A DNA stretch of 64,000 nt, taken from NCBI GenBank assembly GCA_039566865.1, contig CM076960.1, positions 9,522,001 to 9,586,000 on the forward strand. The letters run 5' to 3'. Under the pieces are notes generated by a model that saw only the letters and a list, made by a program, of their open reading frames with translations, had not been told where the DNA came from and searched no databases. Position 1 is the stretch's first letter. Each line of letters starts with the position of its first letter. A program made the translations under genes and the position numbers. This stretch comes from Aurelia coerulea (lineage: Eukaryota > Cnidaria > Scyphozoa > Semaeostomeae > Ulmaridae). Positions 20,931-31,174 of this stretch are shown one piece after another.

Positions 20931-21255
20931 GTATTTTCGTTAAACTATGGCAGATAGGAAAACTTTATTTTTTCATCCATTTGCAAAAACATTTACTTCG
21001 CGAAAATCCGTCCCGCGTGGAAGAAACTCGGTCCTTTGAACACACACCCCTTCAAAAAGATTTGTATTTGTGCGCCCCTGGTAATCAGACAAAAATATAA
21101 TTATGAATGTCTTAAATTCCCTCATCAAACATTCTAACATCACTTTTACAAACATCTGCAACATTCTTTGAAACTTTTTCATACCCTAGAGGGGGCCCCA
21201 AGATGGCTAATTTACTAAGGGCCCCGAGCTGCTCCGTTACGCCACTGTGCTCTTC

Positions 21256-22439
21256 CATGACATTCCGTCTTGAGCATAGAATCTTGTTCTTGAAAAGTTG
21301 GCGCAGAATTGTAGATGAGTTGTTGATCACCCTCCAGAAAAATGTATATTGAAGCAAATGAAAAAACTCAGGATACTCACATGTTTGCTATGATAGGGTA
21401 AGACTGGGTAAAGTGAACTATGGGGTAAAGTGAACTACTCAGAACATTTGCGCTTCTCTCCAAAAGTAAACATGCAATGATAAAACATGATTTATGCCCA
21501 ATGCTTATGTGCTCACAGAAAATGAAAAAATTTTTGCAAAATTGTTCTTCCTGTTGTTGCAAAAAATCCCTTTACCCGAGGCAGTAAAAACAACCTCGGG
21601 AAATTATAGTTGTTAGGTTTGGGCTCCTGTCTTTGGTCTTAATTTTTGACCCCAAGGCGAATTTCATTTCTATAATTGTTTTGATCGATTTGAAGCACAT
21701 ACCATGTGTTTACTTTTTCCAAAAGGAAAGGGTCAATAAAGACTTTTTTGTACGCTAACATAATATTTTAAAAGATCTACCGTCCAGTCGATATTTTGCT
21801 TCGACCGGGGTAAAGTGAACTACCCATGATTTTTTTATTTTCTCATGTGAACATGAAGTCAGATGAAGAAGACCTTTTCAATCTCATTTGGTTCATAATT
21901 CTGCCTTCAGAAAATCATAATTTGCAGGATAATTTTTCGCTCTAATGACACAGAAATATATTCTGATACCAGCTCCGTGAAAAACCAACAAAAATTTGAC
22001 AGCCGAAGTTTGACCTTCATTCAAAAATGCGGTTACTGATACAAGAATTTCGTTGGGCTTTGATGAAGCAAGCATACCTATCGAAATGGAAAGGATAAAT
22101 GGCCATCACTGTGAAATTAGAATATTGATAATTTTTATAGATTTATGACTATTTTTGGTTTTATTTCTGGGCGGAGGTTTCAGGGCAAAGTGATAACTTT
22201 TTATAGTATTTATTTGATCTATTTTTGGTTTGTATTTCTGGACACGCGGCGGAGGTATTCAATAGGGCTAATTCAAATCTAAAAAAGTAAAATTTGTGTA
22301 TTCAGGTCTCGCAATCTGACTCAAATTTGTGACTTAGACAGTAGTTTTTGGTTAATATTTGATCTGCAAAGATCGTTCTCAACATAGGTCACAATTTGAT
22401 TTTTTTAAATATCACTCTTGTGAAATTTTTGGGTCAGAT
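21256..22439. repeat. TAAAGTGAACTA repeat family, left locus, and spacer
   Basis: tagggtaagactgggtaaag at 21394 leads into TAAAGTGAACTA at 21409, 21426 and 21811. The same 12-mer occurs inverted near 38350-38573, where the end is cttaccctag. This suggests terminal and subterminal repeats of a DNA transposon. The rest of the stretch to 22439 has no gene. Confidence 0.6.
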
Positions 22440-22790
22440 CTAAACCGCAGACAACGCGGACGACGTGGACACGCGGACCGAAGCTTTTCTTCTGTGCTCT
22501 CATTTATCGCTACACTTCCGATATTTATGGAAACATTGTTACTCTTGCATTAGGTGGCATTTGTCCTCATTCAGCTTCATGCAGTTGTTTGGAAACCATT
22601 TTGTAATTTTAAGGGCATCACTCTCTAATGTTTTGATGACACTTTCAATGTTGTTAGCAACCGAACGAGAACCGAACGAGAACAATAGTCCGCGGTTTTC
22701 TCGTCCGCGTTTTAGACTTTCACCCAGGTAATTTCTAAAACGCGGACAACCATTTCGCGGACCATTGAAGTATAATGAATTTGAACGTTC
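22440..22790. repeat. CGCGGAC hairpin repeat, copy 1, with captured RT fragment
   Basis: taaaccgcagacaacgcgg starts a G+C-rich segment. A hairpin at 22688-22762 has gtccgcggttttct paired with the far end cgcggac. Between them (about 22485-22665) is a piece of non-LTR RT on the minus strand (LESDALKITKWFPNNCMKL and NEDKCHLM), flanked by accgaa words. Related copies are at 35177 and 38060. Confidence 0.7.
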
Positions 22791-22996
22791 GTTACCTAAT
22801 TTTCTGTTTTTCTCCGAAGAAAACATTGTCTCTTTGCGCAATTCCTCTCGTATTCCACAAATACTGTTCTTAAATCTGTTGCAACCCTTCGTAGAGATTG
22901 CATGCAGGTGGGGGTGGCCGTTTGGAAGAATGGGCCTAAGTACAGATAGGCGAAGTGAAACCAGCGGAGGGAATCGAAAACAGGGCATCTTTTAAC

Positions 22997-23348
22997 CCGG
23001 GGGGGGGGGGTACTTCATTGTTAAGTTGTACTGGACGTGCCGCTCATATGGATGGGTTTTTTCATCCGAAATTCTCTACGTATGGGTCTGTTTTTAACCA
23101 AATTTCTGGTAGATGGGTAGTTCTTTGAGAATTTTCTTATCAATGGGCCCCATAATGATAATCCACGCCAAAAAACTGACATTTTCCTTTGTTTCAAATC
23201 GACAAATTCATACACATGGGTCAAAAATTTCATAATATTCATGCAAATGGGCTCGACATTTCTGAATATTTCGTCATACGAATGGGTCCTTTTCTCAAAG
23301 TCCAAGTTCAGGTCGAATCATGTTGACAATGAAGTACCCCCCCCCGGG
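22997..23348. mobile_element. Element B: CCCGGG-ended DNA transposon
   Basis: Ends cccggggggg...tacttcattgt and acaatgaagtaccc...cccggg are inverted. cttttaa(c) flanks both sides. The related hAT interior at about 4995 has the uninterrupted sequence gggcatcttttaataatataac, so the empty site supports a 7-8 bp duplication. Contains repeated atgggt/acccat words. Not coding: the 94-codon minus frame is a by-product. About 310 bp is identical to 41500-41808. Confidence 0.85.
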
Positions 23349-23800
23349 CTTTTAACATTGTAACTAGTGGGCCATTGGCCCTGTAGGCCCTCTTCCTGGC
23401 CCAGTAGTAGAGCAAAAATCCCCGTTTTTGGCCCACTAGTTTGGGCCCTTTTCGTTTTTTTACCCCTTTAGTGCAATTGAGAGACATGGTTACTCCGCCT
23501 TAGATGCACCTTTCTGTTTAAGCATTCTAGACGTATTAGATAGACCTTGCTGTACAATTTATAGAGGGGTCATCCTTGGATCTTCCATTTTCCAACACTG
23601 ACAGAAGGTGCTGTGGCGCAGTGGTGCAGTCAGAACATTCAGGCGGACAGGGCTCGATCCCACGTGGGGCCCCATCACTTGAACGTCATGACAAGGAGGG
23701 GTTGCATATTCGATAAGTCCTTCTTTGTTTCTACAATCCCAGAGCTTGGCTTGGTGCTAAGAACCGTAAACTTCACCTTCTAACTACTCAGTTCTGGGCT
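23349..23800. repeat. hAT-interior fragment with tRNA-like SINE copy 3
   Basis: 23360-23600 repeats 5010-5270 (gggccattggcc, tcttcctggccca, ttctagacgtattagatag). From 23605 a SINE head follows with an exact A-box (TGGCGCAGTGG, 23614-23624) and a near B-box (GGCTCGATCC, 23651). This copy is uninterrupted across the point where SINE copy 1 is split, but has a deletion between the boxes. Confidence 0.65.
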
Positions 23801-24358
23801 GTTCTAAATAACGAAATCGGGCGTTCTAAAACCTGAGTTTTGGGATATTTTACTCGAAAGTTTGCTGTCCTCAAAAAATTTCCGAACATTCTCTGCAATG
23901 CTTGTTTGAGAAAATTTCGCACCATGAACCAATTTTTTCTCTCTAAATGCTGATAATGCAATGCTAATGGTATTTCACACAGTGCGGAGCCCATTCGAGT
24001 GTGGGCAAGGTTGGCAAGTGACCGCTCTCCTCAGGTCGCACAAAGATAGCTCTATGAATTCTACAAAATCCTTTGAGAAAGTAGCACAGGGGCAATAAGC
24101 AATTGCAAACTTCTCCCTAACCGATTTTAAGCATATCTAAGTAACAGAAACCAAAATTTTTTGCTCGCTTCGCTCGCATGTTTACAAAGTTTTTCTTTTT
24201 TCATCAATGAGCTTCACATTTATTGGATCACATATATGAAAGATGTTTGGGGAAATCCTCATCAAGAATCTATAAATGAAATGAAATTGGGCAGTGCTAA
24301 ATCTTCCGTACGATGATCCCTGAGTAGCACATGTTCACGCTGTATGCTGTATTCCTAT
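23801..24358. other. Non-coding stretch before the TAA tract
   Basis: No gene or repeat recognised. Confidence 0.5.
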
Positions 24359-24488
<130 letters not shown>

Positions 24489-24692
24489 TAAACATCATGT
24501 ATCATTTTAATCAAAAATCCATTAAAATACAAGCTAAGAGTTAAAAACCATTACAGCAATCTCAAATCTGGCAAGCTGCACTGGAACGTACAAAGGCTAA
24601 AATATACTAGTTAAAAATAAAACGAAATAAAAGAATAACAACATGAATTCATACAAACCTATTTTTGCATTTTACTACATAGCACAAAAGAT

Positions 24693-27483
24693 TTACCATG
24701 AAAGCAGTTCAGTCTCTGGCCAATCGCTGTCCTTTTTACAAAACAAAAAGTATGTGCACCTTATACAAACATTTATTAGTTTCTTAACAATATTATCCTC
24801 TGCACTCTTTGACAGACCGATTTCTTGCAGCATAGTCTTCAGATTTTGACTTTCTTTTCCAATTATTCCTAAGGCTCCTAATGATAGATTTATAAAGTGA
24901 ACGTTGTTATACTTATTTTGTCCACGACTTCCTCGTAAATTCTCAATCAGATCTGCATATTTTTGTTCCTTCCTCTCAGCATTCTTGGAGATATTGGTTT
25001 CAAATCCAACAGTTAGTTCCAGTATGTATAGCAAATTTCCTTTGATTACCACTATGTCAGGTCGCAATTCATCACCAGTTATTACCGAAGGTGATGGGTA
25101 TCCATCTAAATCAGCGTAAACAGTTACATTTCCTATCACTTTCAGATAATCAGCCAGGTTCTTAAGAATAGAATCATGTCTCCATGTGTATCTCCCCTCA
25201 TTCAAATGAGCGGCACATCCACCAATTACGTGACCTAGTGTTTGTGGAGCACTACATACACTGCATTGAGCACTAGCTGATTTTTTCCAAGTAAACATAT
25301 TTTTATTCGTGGCTAGTGTATTGTTTAAATACCGTATACAAAAGTTGAATATGTTTCTTGGCATTTTGTCAAATGTTGACAGCCAATGTCCCTTGTAAGC
25401 TGGCATCACTGCATCCCAAATTGCGCGAATGATGAAACCCTGCGACGTAAGTTTGGTCATTATGTGATCAGTTGTGGCTGCTCTCATGTCTTTGAGAACC
25501 TCTCGAGTGGTCTTGTACTGGTCATATTGAACGTTAGTACCATAGCTAGAAGCTTCATGAATATGCCGAATATCCTCATTGACTGAATTTTTTAGGCAGT
25601 TTCTTATTGTTGCTTGACATTGGGTGAATTTTATTGAGACAGGTATGATGTTTAGCCCAAATTTACTTTTTGGTAAGCTAATTATGTCCATTGTTCCAGA
25701 TATTGGAATTTCGAGCCAATCACGGATATATTGGTTACACAAGCTATCTAGTGATTGTATAACCCACGTTTTTGACAGATCAGCAACTGTCAGGTGCCAC
25801 GACAGTTTTGGCAGCAAGTATCTGGAGTAAAGAGCAATCTTATTTTTTGGATGCAGGGGGAGACTGTTGATTTGCTGCATGATATCTCGAGTTAGTCCAA
25901 CTAACTTGTCTTTGTGGCTCTTATTGTCCATTTCATAATTGAAAGAGCGACCCAAATAAACAAAATCTTCGCCTTGTCCAACGGCTGGGATCAAGTCATT
26001 GTTGACGTACAACTTTGTGGGGACTTGTTTTGCATTTGAACCAACCTTTTCCATTCCAAAGGCCTTGCATTTATCGACTCTTATCAGCATATCTGCCCAG
26101 GATCACCACCTCGTGAAAGCATTTAGCAGCACTTGATTTTCACTCTGCTGGCCGGAAATGACTGCAGCATCGTCTGCAAACTGATACCAGTGACGGGGCT
26201 GGAAATATTTGCTGAACTGGTAACCCAGTTGTCGGTAGCTCGCACTTTTTACATGTTGGATGAAGGTGTTTATTATCAGGTTGAATAAAAGTGGACTCAG
26301 ACAGTCTCCTTGTAGGACCCCTTTACCAACATGTATATAATCTGTTCTGTAGGAATCAGTTGTAATACAGGTAAAGAAGTTAGTATAAAGTTGCTGAATC
26401 AAAGTATTAGTTTCATTAGGAAGATGGTGATACTCTAATACTGTTTTTATCAAACTGTGATGTACTTCGCCGAATGCATTTCTTAAATGGAGCAATGTAA
26501 CTGTCAAAAATCTTTGCTTTTTACGGGCGTGGTTGATCAGGTGCGCGAGGTGATATGTGTGTTCAAAGGTCCCTGACATTTTGGGGACAAAACCCTTCTG
26601 AATTTCTGACTCTATATAATTGTTATCCTTCAGGAATTCGTAGATTCTGTTTCTAAGAAATGATGTAAATATTTTCAAGGGAACTGTTTCCAACGTGATA
26701 GGCCTGAAGTTTTGGGGTTCGGATTTATCGCCTTTCTTATAAGCCAAAATCGTGACTGCCCTCTTCCATGTTTCTGGTATGTGATTTGTTATGAGAACCT
26801 TAGTGATCACATCATGAATAAATGATCGCAAATAGGGGCATTTCTTGAAAACAATGATGGATATTTGATCCAGGGGGCACGGTGACCCTGATGCTTTCAT
26901 TCGCCGGATAATATTTGTTACTTGTCTGTATGACGGAGGAGCATTGTTGAATTGTTTCACCGGTGTGTGGAATGCAGGTATCCAGGCTGGAATGCGAAAA
27001 ATTTTCCTGGGGCTTACAGCCTGGAATGCTTTACGGAAGTATTGTTGACAAACAAGTTTGTTAAACTTCGGCATCACTCTCTTGGGTATTTCAATAAATC
27101 TTTTCACGTAGCACCAAAAGTTCTTTTTAATCAATTGATTGTGATCTACTGAATATGTTTGATTGTTCCTCAAACAGTCTTTTGATCCGTTTCTTAGGGA
27201 TGATCTTAAGAGTTTTGATACAAACTTTATTTCCTGGACTTCCATTGGCTTCTTTCTTTTTAAGTAAAACAGAGATTTTTTCAAATAGTTCTTGCTTTTT
27301 CCAACATACTTTTGACTCAGCTGCTCATTGACCGGTTCTGAATTGTCAACAGTACCTTACGACTCGGCCACATAATTGTAAACAACGTCGTTGAATTTGC
27401 GCATTGTATCATCCAAATTCTCATTGTTTATATCAGAGACTGGAAGGTTTGCTCTGAAGAAATCGTTTGCCGTAGCCCATGCT
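24693..27483 (-). pseudogene. R4/Dong-like non-LTR retrotransposon, copy 1 (RT plus restriction-like endonuclease)
   Basis: One continuous minus frame of about 930 codons, from the (ATT)n tract at 27484 to 24693, broken by a TAA at 27357 and a TGA at about 26103. RT blocks: GSPCPLDQIS, NFRPITLETVPLKIF, QGDCLSPLLFN and catalytic FADD in YQFADDAAVI. Motif A reads LLHLRNAFGEV where family members have Asp (CAT at 26487-26489). The C-terminal part has a CX2CX7HX4C knuckle (CSVCSAPQTLGHVIGGC), an RHD, and an RPD...ELT endonuclease core, the arrangement of R2/R4/NeSL elements. TAA tracts on both sides fit the (TAA)n preference known for Dong. Dead copy. Confidence 0.85.
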
Positions 27484-27485
27484 AT

Positions 27486-27577
<92 letters not shown>

Positions 27578-27584
27578 CAACAAC
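27484..27584. repeat. (TAA)n microsatellite with (AAC)n edge
   Basis: About 30 units of TAA/ATA followed by four AAC units at 27573-27584. The 5' flank of retrotransposon copy 1 and the left border of the Ulp1-PLE element. Confidence 0.95.
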
Positions 27585-27603
27585 GTAACGTAAACATAGC
27601 ACG

Positions 27604-27900
27604 TTGAACAGTGCAACCAGCGCAAATAGTGAGAAAGTTACATGGATCAGGGCACTAAATTTGAGTCATGCTGAAAAAGCTTACATAACTGAAGGGAAAG
27701 AACTATGTGATCGACTTATAGACGCTGGAATGAGTTTATTAAAGAAGAAAGCACCATTTTTTGAATTCCAGTCAACTTGTCTTTCTGCCGGCCATCTCGT
27801 TCATGATCCATTCCCTACTATTCATATTCATCACACTGGACAACATCATTTCGTTACGTCCACCTCTATTGGAGGAAAATTTGCCTATACGACAGCCTAA
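27604..27900 (+). pseudogene. Ulp1-like (C48) cysteine protease domain, N-terminal part
   Basis: Residues 14-60 (WIRALNLSHAEKAYITEGKE onward) match the N-terminal layout of repeat-encoded Ulp1-type proteases: W, then a helical stretch and L-C-D-R-L-I-D-A, then LLKK. HHTGQHHFVTSTS carries the catalytic His (H82; the usual following Trp is Phe). The frame ends at a TAA at 27898. The catalytic Asp appears in the neighbouring frame, the one shared with the 27966 ORF, as CLYDSL at about 27880-27899, and the Cys follows in that ORF. A single indel around 27873-27882 separates the His part from the Asp/Cys part. It probably processes or deSUMOylates proteins if active; substrates are unknown. Confidence 0.7.
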
Positions 27901-27965
27901 ATTGTTCTCCATCGACAGAACTAACCAAACAATTAACTGCCATTTATTCTCCTGATCCATCAACA

Positions 27966-30779
27966 ATGCCCTCTATTATTCAAGTGAAGCTTAATTCTAT
28001 TCAAGAAGGTACATATGACTGTGGTTTGTTCGCTCTTGCCTGTGCAATTGAACTCGCATTCAACAGAGATCCATCCAATTCTGTGTTCGACCAGTCAAAA
28101 ATGAGGGCCCACTTCGTCAAATGTCTACAGTCACAAGAAATTTCCCAGTTCCCAACAGCGAGGACTGATTTTGCAAAATCTCAAGAAGTAAATGTAACAA
28201 AAGAAATTAACCCTGAAAAGAAATGGTCAATTCCAAGGAAATCCAAAAGCATCAAAACAAGAAACCATTTACAAAGAAAGGAGAACTTAACACTCAAAAA
28301 TCGATTCGAGATTCTGGACGAAAATTACACAACACCAAAAACTGAAACACGCGATTTACCATCTGTACAAGAAGACTTGAAATCAAAAACAGAGAATAGA
28401 GCCCCACCAATGAACATTAATACCAAATCAACAATATACAACTTGTCGAGTCGAAAACTCAACGAGGAGGAAATATCTGTCTTAGAACTTGGTCTCTCTT
28501 TCTGTCCAAGCCAAAAGGGATTCAATAAAGAGAAATTCTCTAAAGATATATTCCAATTTGTCCGCAGACTGAAATTAGCAGAGTACTTTGCAGAAAAGAA
28601 TCCAGGCAACGAACAGAAACAAGCATCAGCTGCTGTAACAGACAATGACGAGCTTGAACGCTCAAGATTAGATTGGAAAATTAAAAATCCCCATTGGTAC
28701 CCAGAGAAAGTCAGAGAAGGAAGGTCCAATGGATTGTCAACTTTCATAGATAACAACATTAGAGACATTGGCAAACACATCAACTCGAAAAGTAATGAAA
28801 ACTGGAATAATCTAACAGAGGGACAAAGGAATGCTCTCAAAGCACTCAAAACGGATGAATCAATTATTATCAAGCCAGCTGATAAAGGCAATGGTATAGT
28901 TTTGATGAACAGAACCGATTATAATGCAGCTTGCCTTAAGACACTTCAAGATGAAACATTCTATGAACAAATCTTCACAGATCCAAACCCGGATTATCGA
29001 GAGACTTTAAACAAGAAAATCACTGATATGCTCAATAATGGTTACATCGACGACGTTGAAGATACCAAATTAAGGGAGGGTAATAGAACGCCCTGTTTTT
29101 ATGGCCTACCGAAGATTCACAAAGTCTTTGAAAATGTTCCACCACTGCGCCCTATCTGTAGTGGGTATGATTCATGTACAGCTAAACTTTCTGAGTGGGT
29201 AGACAGCTTCATAAAACCCGCTGCAACTAAAACTGCTTCCTACATCAAAGATACAACGGAATTTGTAAAGCATGTCGAGAGTCTAAACAATGAAATTAAA
29301 GATCAGAACGATATTTTCTTAGTAACAATGGACGTGAGCTCTCTTTATCCTAATATCGACCATGACGAGGGCGCTAAAGCATGTTTCGAAGCGCTAGAAA
29401 AACGCAAAAATAAGTCAATTCCGTCCAAGGTCATTTCTGACCTCATATTGTTTATCCTCAAGTCGAACACGTTATCTTTCATGGGACAGTATTTTCATCA
29501 AATCAAAGGAACTGCCATGGGAACACCAATGGCCGTGAATTTCGCAAACCTATTTATGTCTCAATTTGAAACGAAATTATTAGAAGATTATGCAACACTA
29601 TATGGCAAGAGTCCAGTCTCATGGGTCAGATTTATAGATGACATTTTTTTGGTATGGAAAGATGACCTGAAAAGTCTTAACCATTTTCTATCATTTTGTA
29701 ATTCATACGCTGCCAAAAACAAGTACAATTCGAATATCAAGTTTACATCGGAATACTCTAGCTCAAACGTTGTATTTCTTGATACAAGGGTAAAGATCCA
29801 GGATGGCAAAATCCTAACCGAACTATACAGTAAACCAACAGCAACACACACCTATTTACATAATTCATCTGATCATCCTCCGCATACCATACGCTCCAAC
29901 CCACTTTCACAATTCATTAGAATCCGAAGAATTTGCACTCTTATCAACGACTATCGAAAGCATGCATCCGAGTTTGTCAAGTTTTATGTTCAGCGAGGAT
30001 ATTCAAGAGGCAAGATGATACGAATTGCTGAGGTCGTTGCGCAGAAGGATCGTCAGGAATTACTGCAGCCAAAAGCGAAAATATCCAGCATTTCAAATCA
30101 GAGGATACCCCTAGTGGTGAACTGGCATCAGAAATTCAAAGGAATTTCTAAACTATTGCACGGGAACTATCGGACCATGATTGATGAACATCCAAAGCTT
30201 AAAACTGTATTTCCAGAGCCTCCAATCGTTTCCTTCAGAAGAAATACTAATATCCGAGCCACAGTAATTAAATCTGAACAAAAGATCAGGCGAAATGGTT
30301 ACAGCGTCAGATGCACGCAGAAAGGCACAAAGAAGCGGGGTCGGCCCTGCAAACTGTGCAGTCACATGGGTCAAGTGGAAAAATTGCACAACATAAATTC
30401 AGGTAAATCATGCCTCATTGAAGGAGGGAATTGTTCCACAAAAAATGTTATTTATGCCGCCGAGTGCAGAAAACACAAACAGTTATACGTAGGCTACACA
30501 TCGACAACATTGAGTCAAAGATTCAACAAGCATAGAAGCGATGCAAAGCATGATCCGGACGCCACAGAACTGGGAAGACACTTTTTCGAAAGCCACGATT
30601 GTGATTTCGACAGAGACTTAACTGTACACATCTTGCAAAATGTAGAGGGTGATCATAACACTCTGGAATTTTATGAAAATGTCTGGATGACTAGGCTCGA
30701 CACGAGAGAACCTCGTGGTCTGAACAATACCATGAATGAATTCGGAAGGACATATTACAAGCTTTTTCCTAAAACCTGA
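27966..30779 (+). CDS. Penelope-like element ORF: protease C-terminus, RT, GIY-YIG endonuclease
   Basis: 937 codons with no stop, open upstream in the same frame to about 27873. Residues 1-55 finish the Ulp1-like protease: Gln13 and Cys19 in SIQEGTYDCGLFA, the Q-x5-C spacing of C48 enzymes, then RAHFVKCLQ. A linker follows (KNRFEILDE at 111-119). The PLE RT spans about 300-700: YGLPKIHK 379-386, VTMDVSSLYPN 453-463, GTAMGTP 515-521 and catalytic FIDDIF 556-561. A Cys-rich CKLCSHMG (795-802) precedes the GIY-YIG endonuclease: VIYAAEC 828-834, LYVGYT 840-845, Arg852, His856 and Glu901. PLEs copy RNA at target DNA cut by this endonuclease. The fused protease is the unusual part. Probably the youngest intact RT gene here. 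Confidence 0.88.
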   Translation: MPSIIQVKLNSIQEGTYDCGLFALACAIELAFNRDPSNSVFDQSKMRAHFVKCLQSQEISQFPTARTDFAKSQEVNVTKEINPEKKWSIPRKSKSIKTRNHLQRKENLTLKNRFEILDENYTTPKTETRDLPSVQEDLKSKTENRAPPMNINTKSTIYNLSSRKLNEEEISVLELGLSFCPSQKGFNKEKFSKDIFQFVRRLKLAEYFAEKNPGNEQKQASAAVTDNDELERSRLDWKIKNPHWYPEKVREGRSNGLSTFIDNNIRDIGKHINSKSNENWNNLTEGQRNALKALKTDESIIIKPADKGNGIVLMNRTDYNAACLKTLQDETFYEQIFTDPNPDYRETLNKKITDMLNNGYIDDVEDTKLREGNRTPCFYGLPKIHKVFENVPPLRPICSGYDSCTAKLSEWVDSFIKPAATKTASYIKDTTEFVKHVESLNNEIKDQNDIFLVTMDVSSLYPNIDHDEGAKACFEALEKRKNKSIPSKVISDLILFILKSNTLSFMGQYFHQIKGTAMGTPMAVNFANLFMSQFETKLLEDYATLYGKSPVSWVRFIDDIFLVWKDDLKSLNHFLSFCNSYAAKNKYNSNIKFTSEYSSSNVVFLDTRVKIQDGKILTELYSKPTATHTYLHNSSDHPPHTIRSNPLSQFIRIRRICTLINDYRKHASEFVKFYVQRGYSRGKMIRIAEVVAQKDRQELLQPKAKISSISNQRIPLVVNWHQKFKGISKLLHGNYRTMIDEHPKLKTVFPEPPIVSFRRNTNIRATVIKSEQKIRRNGYSVRCTQKGTKKRGRPCKLCSHMGQVEKLHNINSGKSCLIEGGNCSTKNVIYAAECRKHKQLYVGYTSTTLSQRFNKHRSDAKHDPDATELGRHFFESHDCDFDRDLTVHILQNVEGDHNTLEFYENVWMTRLDTREPRGLNNTMNEFGRTYYKLFPKT

Positions 30780-30923
30780 TCATAATTTGTATTTACTTTA
30801 TCTGTTTCGCCACATTAATCGAACTTTACAGTTTAGCGAACTCTTAATTCGATAGTTCATAGAACGCAACATTCTCCAACAGCTACTTAACGTTTTAGTT
30901 ATTTATAGAACGCTTAATTATGA

Positions 30924-30967
30924 CTGAAGAAGATCTACGAAAGATCGAAAATTTTCATGAAAATATC
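30924..30967 (+). ncRNA. Hammerhead-like motif in the PLE 3' region (weak)
   Basis: CTGAAGA (fits the CUGANGA core) is followed by GATC...GATC (4-bp stem II) and GAAA, then a partly paired ATTTTC/GAAAAT stem and TATC as a possible cleavage site. Hammerhead ribozymes are known in many PLE terminal regions. Stem I does not pair convincingly and stem III has a mismatch, so this may be a decayed ribozyme or chance. Confidence 0.25.
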
Positions 30968-31024
30968 TTGTTTTCCTTGCGTGTTATCAACTAGCAAACA
31001 AGACGTATCAATCTTTACTTTTAC

Positions 31025-31174
<150 letters not shown>

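Larger units (their letters stand above)
19134..21080. mobile_element. hAT element 2, non-autonomous, inside hAT element 1
   Basis: Starts caggggcgca (19134) and ends tgcgcccctg (21080). gtaatcag flanks both (19126-19133, 21081-21088), a perfect 8-bp TSD. Both ends share a further aaggggtgt block. The interior contains a 112-bp tandem repeat also found at 5485-5880 and a foldback repeat (19954-20930). No transposase is seen. Confidence 0.9.
17395..21247. mobile_element. hAT element 1, degenerate, with nested insertions
   Basis: Ends cagtggcgtaacg (17395) and cgttacgccactg (to 21247) are inverted. tgctcttc flanks both (17387-17394, 21248-21255), a perfect 8-bp TSD. Subterminal ggggcccc-rich blocks occur at both ends. 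The plus strand keeps the 3' end of a hAT transposase (18764-18960), so this was once an autonomous copy oriented left to right. Inserted in it are element A (17950-18763) and hAT element 2 (19134-21080). Without them it is about 1.1 kb. Confidence 0.92.

Noticed and set aside
22539..22988. 149-codon minus ORF as a gene
   Set aside because: Only its last 40 residues resemble an RT fragment; the rest crosses the CGCGGAC repeat.
23021..23305. 94-codon ORF shared with 41536-41814
   Set aside because: Identity comes from two copies of transposon B, and the codons include its terminal repeats. No domain.
5287..23624. tRNA gene calls at the SINE heads
   Set aside because: A- and B-boxes are present but spacing and stems do not make a tRNA cloverleaf, and the copies are repeat-embedded.
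28325..28891. 188-codon minus-strand ORF
   Set aside because: Antisense shadow of the PLE ORF, whose frame shows protein motifs.
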